In this document: in pieces, positions 1 to 5,499 of the stretch
Numbering within the stretch: the first letter of the stretch is position 1
Layout of the letters: each line of letters opens with the position of its first letter
Source: an uncultured Eubacteriales bacterium
Lineage (GTDB): Bacteria > Bacillota > Clostridia > Oscillospirales > Oscillospiraceae
DNA: 5,839 bases
Direction of reading: 5' to 3'
NCBI GenBank assembly: GCA_902461475.1
Contig: CABPXX010000102.1
Location: forward strand, 1 to 5,839
Position numbers and translations under genes: made by a program
The notes under the pieces: model-generated
What the model saw: the letters and a program-made list of their open reading frames with translations, nothing else
Databases searched by the model: none
Told to the model about the DNA's origin: nothing

Positions 1-81
1 CGGAGCGTCCCCGGAAGGGCGCTGGGTTCTACCGGGGAAATCGGAGAAGGGAACACTTTCTATCTAAGCTTGAAACTGTAA
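1..81 (+). CDS. C-terminal end of a convergent gene, possibly a sensor histidine kinase (partial)
   Basis: Frame 1 on the plus strand is open from the window edge to a TAA at 79-81, giving 26 residues that end GEIGEGNTFYLSLKL. The pattern G-E-G-N-T-F-Y-L-x-L is very like the last beta-strand of HATPase_c domains in two-component sensor kinases, where the protein usually ends a few residues after (S/N/T)TF. The stop codon abuts the hairpin at 80-117, which has a T-run on the plus strand as well, as expected for a convergent gene end. The other two plus frames give no recognisable protein end. Only 26 residues are visible, there is no catalytic motif, and the residues before GEIGEG do not fit the usual kinase G2-box spacing especially well. 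The family call is therefore tentative; the reading frame itself is somewhat more secure. Confidence 0.38.
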   Translation, partial: RSVPGRALGSTGEIGEGNTFYLSLKL

Positions 82-117
82 AAAAGTACGGTCAGCCGAA
101 GCTGACCGTACTTTTTT
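80..117. terminator. Bidirectional intrinsic terminator with UUCG tetraloop
   Basis: A perfect 17-bp inverted repeat (80-96 with 101-117) encloses a 4-base loop. Read on the minus strand the loop is TTCG closed by a C-G pair, the extra-stable cUUCGg tetraloop. The minus-strand transcript then runs into a T-rich stretch 13 nt after the stop of the large GH20 gene. The plus strand also has a T-run (112-118), so the element can end a convergent plus-strand transcript too. Confidence 0.88.
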
Positions 118-130
118 TCTGGTTTAGAGA

Positions 131-3100
131 TTAGCGACGGGTCTGCTTGCGCACCACCACGGCAGTGCTCAGCAGCAGCACGGTGGAGGCCAGGATGGCC
201 ACGTACACCAGCAGCATAGACTGGTCGCCAGTCTGAGGCACCTTCTCGGGCTCCTCAGTGGCCTGAGGCTTGTCGGTGGTCTCAGGAGTCTGGGAGGCCT
301 CGGGCTTGTCGGTGGTCTCAGGAGCGCCGCCGGCGGTAAGGCCGTTCATGGCGTCGCTGAGGGCAGCCACAGCCTCGTTCACCACGGCCTGGTCGTCCTC
401 GGAGAGGGTCTCGTCGGCCATGACAGCCTGGGCGTTGGCCAAAGCGGTACGGAACACGGCCACGGACTCGGCGGTGTAGCCCTCCAGGTTGATGCCTTCA
501 GCCTTGGAGATCAGGTCCTCCAGAATGGACTTGTCCGCCTTATAGCGCTGGGCCAGAATGGCATTGAGCAGCTCCTCCTCCACGGGCCGGATATCTCCGT
601 CCATGGCGTTTTCGTCGGCGAACACGTCCTTGGCCTCAGCCAGAGCGTCCACCAGCTGCTGCCAGTTATCGGCCATGTACTTGTCCACATGCTCCACCAT
701 GCCCTCGGCACGGGTGATGAGCAGCTCCAGCATGGCCTTATCGCCACGGGTAAAGCTGAGCATGTGCACGGCCTTGGTCAGGTTGGTCCAAGCGTCATCC
801 ACCTCCGTCTGGGTGGCGGCGGGGTTGTCCAGCACGGCCTTGGCCTGGTCCAGAGCCTTCTGGTAGAACTCTGCCACGGTGGGAATCAGATTGCTGGTGT
901 CCTGAGCCAGGGCGTAGTCGTAGGTAGTTTGCAGCAGGGACTTGTCCGCAGACTGGTTGGCGGTCCACTTGGCGTACAGGGTGATGTCGGCGGTGACAGC
1001 GGCGTCAAAGTCGTAGGCGGTGGTGCAGTTCTCGTCGGTGTACCAGCCGGCGAAGGTGTAGCCCTCCATCACGGGAGCCTCGGGCTGAGCCACGGTCTGG
1101 CCATCGGCCACCACCACGGCCTCCACGTCGGAGCCGCCCATGGAGTTGAAGGTCACCTGGTGCTTGGCGGTGGGAGTCACGCCGTTGGCGTAGAACATCA
1201 CGTCGTCCACCTGACCCACGAAGGAATTGGTCTCGGAGCCGATGCGGGCCACGGGAATGTTGAAGGAGGAGTAGGTGATGCCGGTCTTGCCCATGAACTG
1301 GGTGGTGGCGTTCTCGTCGGGGAGGAAGTAACCCACAGCGGCGATCTTCTCACCGTCCACCAGCAGGTAGGTCTTGTTGCCCTCGTTGGTGATGGTCAGC
1401 TCCACCCACTCATCGCAGGGCAGGTTGTAGTCGAACTCGTACTCGTACAGCTCACGGGCAAAGCCCAGCTTCCAGGTGCCGTCCTCGTTGGCGATGGCCT
1501 TGACGGTGGTCTCGCCGTAGGCAGCGTCAGCTTCCAGAATGATCTGCTCGCCGGAGTTGGAGGTGCTGGCCTTAAACAGCCGCATGGACACGGTGTTCTT
1601 GGGGCCCATGACGTCCAGACCGGTGGAGGCATAGGAGCTGTCCCCGGTGAGGGTCAGGGTGCCGTCGGTGAGGGAGGCACCGTTGAGGGTCAGGTCACGG
1701 TCGTTGCCAGAGCGGTCCTGGGTGTCGGTGAAGGAATACTGAGCGTACTCCTGAGTGCCCTCGGCCAGGTCGATGGTGTGATAGGGGTTGGTGTTGGGGG
1801 CAGCGCCCAGGGTGGCCACGTCAGCCTTCAGGGTGGTGTAGTCACGGTCCAGGCCGTTGCCGCCAGTGCCCCACATCTTGGTGCTCAGGTAGGGCAGGGC
1901 GTCCACAAAGCGGGTGTACAGGTCGGTCTCGTTGATGCCGGCGGCACGGGTGTCGATGTTGTCGTTCCAGATGGCGTAGCAGGCGCCCAACATCAGGGAA
2001 GAACCAGAGGGAATCATGGTACCGCCCATGTTCTCGGGCTCCCAAGAGTTGTACAGGTTCTGGGAATTCAGCCAGTCGCCATAGCCGCCCACGCTGCCGT
2101 TGCCGCTGGGCACCATGTACAGCTGGCCGTCGATGGTGTTGATCAGGCCGAAGCCCAGGTTGAACATCTGCTGGGGGTTGGCCCATCCGGTGTTCCAGAT
2201 GTTCATCTGAGCCCCCTGAACGTGCTCGGGGCCGAACTTATAGCCCTCGCCGCCGTTCATAGAGGTCAAGCTGCCCCAGACCCGGACCTGACGATGCTTC
2301 ACGTTCTCGATGTAGTCGATCATCTGAATGAGGAAGTTGCGGTAGGCGGGGTGGCTGGCATAGAACTCATCGGCGCCGATGTGCACGATGGTGTTCTCAT
2401 CGAAGATGTCCTCGTCGATGTACTCGTCGTAGATCTCCTTGATGATGTCGATGCCTGCCTGCTTGCTGACATCCACATGGTCCACCCAGGGGTGGGCAGT
2501 GTCGATCTGGTGGAGCACCAGGTCGGGCTGCTTCAGGGTGTACATGATGTAGTTGGTGATGGACAGAGCGTGGGCGGGCACGTCCAGCTCGGGGATAATA
2601 TCCACGCCCAGGGCACGGGAGTAGGCCATGAAGTCCTTGAACTCGGCCTTGGTGTAGTAGTAGTCCTTGGAGGTCAGGCCATCATCGGAGTACTCCAGGC
2701 GGTAGCCCTGGTAAGCCTGACGGATGCCATCCTCATCCTCGCCGGCCTTGTAGTAGTCCTCCATGAAGATGAGGTTGTCGCTCAGGTGCACATGGAAGCT
2801 GTTCATCTTGTACCAGGCCATGGTCTTGGAGATGGTCTTCAGAGTCTCCATGGAGGTGGGCTTACGGCCCACGTCCAGCATGAAGCCACGGTTCTCAAAC
2901 TCGGGGTAGTCACAGGCGGTACCCTGGGCGATGGTCAGGTTACCGGACAGCTGCAGGGCCTGGAGCACAGAGCGGGTGCCCCAGTAGGCGCCGGTGGCGT
3001 CGTTGGCCTGGATGACCACCTGGTCGGTGACCACCATGTTGTAGGTCTCCTTGTCGAAGCCAGCCTGATCGTGGTACACCAGGCTGATGTCGCCGGCCTT

Positions 3101-5023
3101 GGGGGTGTCGTTGACGATGGGGAGGGTCAGGCCGAACAGGTCCTTCAGGTCGGCCTGGAGCTCCTTGGCCACGGAGGCGAAGGTGTCGTCGGCCACGATG
3201 CGGCTGTCGGCGGTGATGGCATAGGTCAGACCCTTCTGGTCGGCAGCGGAGTACCACTGGGCCAGCTCAGGCACCACGGCGGGCTTGGCGTTGCCCTCGT
3301 TGGCGGAGTTGACGCCGGGGATGTCCAGCTCCACAGTGGCAGAGCCACAGGTGGTGGTGTCGTTCTTGTCACGCACAGTGACGGAGATCTCCACGGTGGT
3401 ATCCACCAGGGGGGTGTGGATGGCGCCGGAGGGATCCACCACCCGCTCATAGTTGCAGCCCCAGGTGGCGGTGTACTTCTCGGGCACCTCGCCGGTCATG
3501 ACCACCTTGCCGTCCTGAATCTGGATGCTCTGGGCCAGAGTCTCAGCGGTGTTGGCGGGGGTGACCACGATCTCAGACTCCTCCTGGTACACCTCAAACT
3601 CATACATAGCCACGTTGTTCCAGTAGGTGCTGCTGTACTTCTCCACCCAAACCCGGACATAGCGGGCCTCTACGGGGGCATCGAAGTTCACGGTCTGGAT
3701 GGGAGCGCCGCTGGTCAGCTTGCCCTCAAAGGTCTTCTGGGTGGTCCACTGCTCACCGTCCATGGAGGTCTGCACATACCACTTGTCGGGGTTGTTGCTC
3801 TCCCAGTAGAGAATGACGCTGCCCACCATGTAGGTGTTGCCCAGGTTGTAGGTGATGGTGGGGTTCTTCACGCCGATGTCGGTGGCCCAACGGGAGCTCT
3901 TGGAGGTCTTGTCGCCGTCACGAGCCTTGTCAGCGGTGAAGGAGGTGCCGCTCTCCACGTTGGTGGCGGAGGCGATCACGCCGTTCTGACGAGCGATGTT
4001 GGTGCCCTCGGGGAGCTTCACCACATCGCTGCCAGCATCCTCGGGCATGTGGCCGTACACCTCAAACTCCCGCACACCCACGTTGTACCAGTTGGACACA
4101 GCCTCGCCGTACTTGGTCACACGCAGACGCACATACTGAGCGGTGACAGCCTCAGCCAGTTGGTGCTCGGGCTCCAGAGTACCATCGGCAGACTCCACAA
4201 ACACCTGCTGGGTCCAGTCGGTGCCGTTGGTGGAGGTCTCGATGTAGTAGGTCTGGATGTTGGTCTTTTCCCAGAACACCTTGAAGCCGGTGATGGTGCG
4301 CTCCTCGCCCAGGTTCAGCTGGAGCCAGCGCTCGGTGGTACCCTTTCCATCGTTGTTGGTACCCCAGCGGGAGGCCTCATCATAGTTGCCATCGATGGTG
4401 GCGGAGGGGGGGAACGTGTCGGTCTCGGTGTCGGAGGCAGTGGCCACCACGCCGCTCAGGCGAGCCAGGTTGCCGATGACGGGGACGATCTCGTCGTTGC
4501 CGTACACCTCGAACTCACGCACGCCCACGTTCCACCAATTGGCCACAGCCTGGCCGTACTTGGTGACGCTCAGACGCACATAGCGGGCCGCCACAGCGTT
4601 CTCCAGCTGGTGCTCCACCTCACGGGCGGCAGCAGCGCCGGTGACCACCACCTGCTGGGTCCACTCAGAGCCATCGGTGGAGGTCTCAATGGTGTAGTCC
4701 TCGATGTTGGTCTTCTCCCAGAATACCTTAAAGCTGTCGATGGAGTACCGAGCACCCAGGTCCAGCTGGAGCCAGCGCTGGGTGGAACCCTTGCCATCAT
4801 TGTTAGTACCCCAGCGGGAGGTATCCTCATAGTTGCCGTCGATGGTGGCAGAGGGGGGGAACCTGTCGGTCTCGGTGTCGGAGGCGGTGGCTACCACGCC
4901 GTCCAGACGGGCCAGATTCACATTGTCCGCCTTGGGTTGAGCTGCCGCCGATGCGGCCAGACCGCTGGTGAGCATCACAGCTGCCAACAGTGCGGCCAGT
5001 CCGCGCTTCAGGAACTTCTTCAT
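131..5023 (-). CDS. Cell-wall-anchored multimodular GH20 beta-N-acetylhexosaminidase / lacto-N-biosidase-like enzyme
   Basis: A complete 1630-residue secreted enzyme predicted to remove terminal N-acetylhexosamine (or lacto-N-biose) from host or milk glycans at the cell surface. Modules in order: Lys/Arg-rich signal peptide with cleavage near 26-28; CBM32 (F5/8 type C) modules at about 37-175, 186-324 and 343-479; an Ig-like module resembling the atrophied bacterial Ig family (486-570); GH20 N-terminal alpha/beta domain (580-706); GH20 barrel (707-1050); LamG/concanavalin-like sandwich (1083-1280); InlB B-repeat/Flg_new (1287-1354, with GYTFAGWYTD and LYAKW); three FIVAR-like helical repeats (1358-1564); PETTDKP linker; VPQTG (1595-1599), membrane helix (1602-1624) and RKQTRR tail. 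Catalytic-site evidence is HIGADE at 881-886, with D885-E886 as the expected pair of substrate-assisted catalysis, plus RGFMLDVGR (712-720), HVHLSD (744-749), IPELDVPAH (810-818) and W1019. The ATG at 5021-5023 has a ribosome binding site and starts a proper signal peptide. No frameshift or lost catalytic residue is seen. Exact substrate cannot be read from sequence. Confidence 0.97.
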   Translation of the reverse strand: MKKFLKRGLAALLAAVMLTSGLAASAAAQPKADNVNLARLDGVVATASDTETDRFPPSATIDGNYEDTSRWGTNNDGKGSTQRWLQLDLGARYSIDSFKVFWEKTNIEDYTIETSTDGSEWTQQVVVTGAAAAREVEHQLENAVAARYVRLSVTKYGQAVANWWNVGVREFEVYGNDEIVPVIGNLARLSGVVATASDTETDTFPPSATIDGNYDEASRWGTNNDGKGTTERWLQLNLGEERTITGFKVFWEKTNIQTYYIETSTNGTDWTQQVFVESADGTLEPEHQLAEAVTAQYVRLRVTKYGEAVSNWYNVGVREFEVYGHMPEDAGSDVVKLPEGTNIARQNGVIASATNVESGTSFTADKARDGDKTSKSSRWATDIGVKNPTITYNLGNTYMVGSVILYWESNNPDKWYVQTSMDGEQWTTQKTFEGKLTSGAPIQTVNFDAPVEARYVRVWVEKYSSTYWNNVAMYEFEVYQEESEIVVTPANTAETLAQSIQIQDGKVVMTGEVPEKYTATWGCNYERVVDPSGAIHTPLVDTTVEISVTVRDKNDTTTCGSATVELDIPGVNSANEGNAKPAVVPELAQWYSAADQKGLTYAITADSRIVADDTFASVAKELQADLKDLFGLTLPIVNDTPKAGDISLVYHDQAGFDKETYNMVVTDQVVIQANDATGAYWGTRSVLQALQLSGNLTIAQGTACDYPEFENRGFMLDVGRKPTSMETLKTISKTMAWYKMNSFHVHLSDNLIFMEDYYKAGEDEDGIRQAYQGYRLEYSDDGLTSKDYYYTKAEFKDFMAYSRALGVDIIPELDVPAHALSITNYIMYTLKQPDLVLHQIDTAHPWVDHVDVSKQAGIDIIKEIYDEYIDEDIFDENTIVHIGADEFYASHPAYRNFLIQMIDYIENVKHRQVRVWGSLTSMNGGEGYKFGPEHVQGAQMNIWNTGWANPQQMFNLGFGLINTIDGQLYMVPSGNGSVGGYGDWLNSQNLYNSWEPENMGGTMIPSGSSLMLGACYAIWNDNIDTRAAGINETDLYTRFVDALPYLSTKMWGTGGNGLDRDYTTLKADVATLGAAPNTNPYHTIDLAEGTQEYAQYSFTDTQDRSGNDRDLTLNGASLTDGTLTLTGDSSYASTGLDVMGPKNTVSMRLFKASTSNSGEQIILEADAAYGETTVKAIANEDGTWKLGFARELYEYEFDYNLPCDEWVELTITNEGNKTYLLVDGEKIAAVGYFLPDENATTQFMGKTGITYSSFNIPVARIGSETNSFVGQVDDVMFYANGVTPTAKHQVTFNSMGGSDVEAVVVADGQTVAQPEAPVMEGYTFAGWYTDENCTTAYDFDAAVTADITLYAKWTANQSADKSLLQTTYDYALAQDTSNLIPTVAEFYQKALDQAKAVLDNPAATQTEVDDAWTNLTKAVHMLSFTRGDKAMLELLITRAEGMVEHVDKYMADNWQQLVDALAEAKDVFADENAMDGDIRPVEEELLNAILAQRYKADKSILEDLISKAEGINLEGYTAESVAVFRTALANAQAVMADETLSEDDQAVVNEAVAALSDAMNGLTAGGAPETTDKPEASQTPETTDKPQATEEPEKVPQTGDQSMLLVYVAILASTVLLLSTAVVVRKQTRR
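266..322 (-). repeat. PETTDKP linker repeat before the sorting signal
   Basis: Two 21-bp units (302-322 and 266-286) differ at one base and encode PETTDKP at residues 1568-1574 and 1580-1586, 36 bp apart. They form a Thr/Pro/Glu-rich, probably extended wall-spanning linker just before VPQTG. The second surface gene has a related TDKPQ sequence in the same position. Confidence 0.85.
332..952 (-). repeat. Three FIVAR-like helical repeats forming a surface stalk
   Basis: Residues 1358-1564 hold three units of about 68 residues, beginning near ADKSLLQ (1359), GDKAMLE (1427) and ADKSILE (1496). Each has the plan DKSxLxxLI-x-A-x(8-12)-Y-x(6-9)-F/W-x-x-A/V-LxxAxxVxxD-x(6-8)-V(D/E)xAxxxLxxA, typical of FIVAR/three-helix modules found before sortase signals in Gram-positive glycosidases. 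They probably act as a spacer pushing the catalytic part away from the wall; some family members bind glycans or proteins. The family name is my pattern match, not a profile hit. Confidence 0.65.
1874..3286 (-). other. GH20 catalytic unit (N-terminal domain plus barrel) of the large enzyme
   Basis: Residues 580-1050. The N-terminal part ends with YWGTRSVLQALQL (680-692), the usual helix before the barrel. Known GH20 signatures follow in the correct order: D-Y-P-x-F-x-N-R-G-F at 705-714, N-S-F-H-V-H-L-S-D at 741-749, P-E-L-D-V-P-A-H at 811-818 and H-I-G-A-D-E at 881-886. Later Trp residues W916, W943, W947 and W1019 are candidates for lining the -1 subsite. Compared with classical hexosaminidases, PAH replaces the usual PGH and GADE replaces GGDE. 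From memory of the family, the PAH form is frequent in the branch holding lacto-N-biosidases and long Firmicute surface enzymes; placing this protein there is inference. Confidence 0.85.
4052..4915 (-). repeat. Tandem duplication of a CBM32 module (two 139-residue copies)
   Basis: Copies at 4499-4915 (residues 37-175) and 4052-4468 (residues 186-324) are exactly the same length, lie 447 bp apart, and match at about 103 of 139 residues by hand count (roughly 74 percent). Identical blocks include PPSATIDGNY, FKVFWEKTNI, NVGVREFEVYG and RWGTNNDGKG. Differences cluster around residues 91-97 and 126-137 of copy 1. CBM32 modules bind galactose, GalNAc, LacNAc or related sugars. The third module (343-479) shares the fold pattern (SRW, YVRVWVEKY, YEFEVY) but is far more diverged. 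Confidence 0.93.
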
Positions 5024-5029
5024 ACGTTA

Positions 5030-5035
5030 CACCTC
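5030..5035 (-). promoter_or_regulatory. Ribosome binding site of the GH20 gene
   Basis: The minus strand reads GAGGTG, a 6-base match to the anti-Shine-Dalgarno partner, 6 nt before the ATG at 5021-5023. This placement, together with the MKKFLKRG signal-peptide start, fixes the start codon. Confidence 0.88.
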
Positions 5036-5089
5036 TTCCTTCTTGTCTTCTCTTGTACTTAGGGCAAGTTTCGCCGGATGTTTCCGCCC

Positions 5090-5173
5090 AAAAAAGAACA
5101 ACCACACGCCCACTGCCTCAACCTGAACAACCCATCGTCCATTCCCCTCACCGAAGCAGTGGCACATGTGGTT
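5090..5173 (-). terminator. Terminator-like hairpin inside the leader (possible attenuator or sRNA end)
   Basis: On the minus strand AACCACA (5173-5167) pairs with TGTGGTT (5106-5100), and just inside CCACTGC (5162-5156) pairs with GCAGTGG (5116-5110), with a 4/3-nt internal loop between. Four nt after the stem (5099-5096) comes a run of six T (5095-5090), the layout of an intrinsic terminator. It lies 66 nt before the GH20 start codon, so termination here would stop expression. Against it: the apical loop is long (39 nt), the basal stem is AU/GU-rich at its end, and the U-run is only six. Confidence 0.42.
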
Positions 5174-5201
5174 ATGCCTGATCGAACAGTAACATCCCAA
5201 T

Positions 5202-5245
5202 AGCCGACGATGCGCCCACGTTGTGCAATGGGAGTACCGTTGGCT
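5202..5245 (-). promoter_or_regulatory. Dyad in the early leader
   Basis: AGCCAACG (5245-5238) faces CGTCGGCT (5209-5202) on the minus strand: 4 bp, one A-C mismatch, then 3 bp, with CCCA/TGGG able to pair inside the loop. It could form the first leader hairpin. The stem is short and imperfect, so chance is a real alternative. Confidence 0.25.
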
Positions 5246-5273
5246 GTGTGCCGAATCTATTGCCTTTATAGCT

Positions 5274-5302
5274 ATGATAACAGACCAATTTTCACCTGTC
5301 CA
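5274..5302 (-). promoter_or_regulatory. Sigma-A/70-type promoter for the GH20 gene
   Basis: The minus strand has TGGACA (5302-5297, 5 of 6 to TTGACA), a 17-bp spacer and TATCAT (5279-5274, 5 of 6 to TATAAT). This is the best hexamer pair at correct spacing between the upstream terminator and the GH20 start. It implies a start site near 5267. The hexamer aacaga (TCTGTT on the minus strand) occurs at 5279-5284, 5305-5310 and 5310-5315 around it. Confidence 0.58.
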
Positions 5303-5376
5303 CGAACAGAACAGACAAACTCGACCAGGAAAAACTATGCAATCTACACAACATCGCCAGTTGCTTCCCCGGTTTC

Positions 5377-5411
5377 GTACCGAATTCCGTACAATTCTCA
5401 CGAATTCTGTA
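5377..5411 (-). repeat. Direct repeat and imperfect palindrome upstream of the promoter (possible regulator site)
   Basis: CGAATTCCGTA (5381-5391) recurs as CGAATTCTGTA (5401-5411), 10 of 11 identical and exactly 20 bp apart, about two helical turns. The first copy also sits in GTACCGAATTCCGTAC (5377-5392), palindromic except for one central C/C pair. The repeats lie about 80-110 bp upstream of the predicted -35 box, where an activator could bind. The regulator is unknown. Confidence 0.45.
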
Positions 5412-5416
5412 ATAAT

Positions 5417-5470
5417 TTTTATTAAAAAATAAAACTGCTGAGAAGCGAATGCACGCTTCTCAGCAGTTTT
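5417..5470 (-). terminator. Intrinsic terminator of the upstream surface-protein gene
   Basis: A perfect 17-bp inverted repeat (5431-5447 with 5454-5470, GC-rich core CTGCTGAGAAGCG) encloses a 6-nt loop. The minus-strand transcript continues into TTTTATTTTTTAAT. It begins 29 nt after the TAA at 5500-5502, so it ends that gene and separates it from the GH20 transcript. Six T also follow on the plus strand, so weak bidirectional activity is possible. Confidence 0.93.
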
Positions 5471-5499
5471 TTGCAGGAAACTGGAACCAATGGGGTACG

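Larger units (their letters stand above)
5024..5267 (-). other. Predicted long 5' leader of the GH20 gene
   Basis: If the promoter at 5274-5302 is used, the transcript starts near 5267 and has about 244 untranslated nt before the ATG. The stretch has no gene I can support. It holds a dyad (5202-5245), a terminator-like hairpin with U6 (5090-5173) and a purine-rich stretch with the ribosome binding site. I matched it to no known riboswitch or T-box consensus. Confidence 0.42.

Noticed and set aside
558..866. Plus-strand frame of about 100 codons inside the helical-repeat region of the GH20 gene
   Set aside because: It is low-complexity Ser/Ala-rich sequence mirrored from the coiled helical repeats and has no independent start signals.
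689..5062. 1457-codon plus-strand open frame antisense to the GH20 gene
   Set aside because: It is in the frame exactly opposite the real codons and is made almost entirely of G, V, H, L and A from mirrored G/C-ending codons. The sense strand has signal peptide, ordered domains, catalytic motifs, ribosome binding site and terminator, so the antisense frame is a codon-bias artefact.
5027..5401. 124-codon minus-strand open frame in the intergenic region, ending 3 bp before the GH20 ATG
   Set aside because: It starts with GTG without a ribosome binding site, starts upstream of the best promoter, has unlike codon use (including CTA) and a Cys/Trp/His-rich sequence with no recognisable domain. 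An internal ATG version of 46 residues (from about 5167) also lacks a ribosome binding site.
5210..5432. Short plus-strand open frames in the intergenic region
   Set aside because: They lie across the predicted promoter and upstream repeats, have no good ribosome binding site, and read into the terminator of the opposite gene. No protein family features are seen.
5024..5499. Possibility of tRNA, CRISPR repeats or an insertion sequence in the gene-free stretch
   Set aside because: No cloverleaf with a GTTCRA-type T-loop, no regularly spaced long repeats, and no transposase fragment or terminal inverted repeats with target duplication were found by eye.
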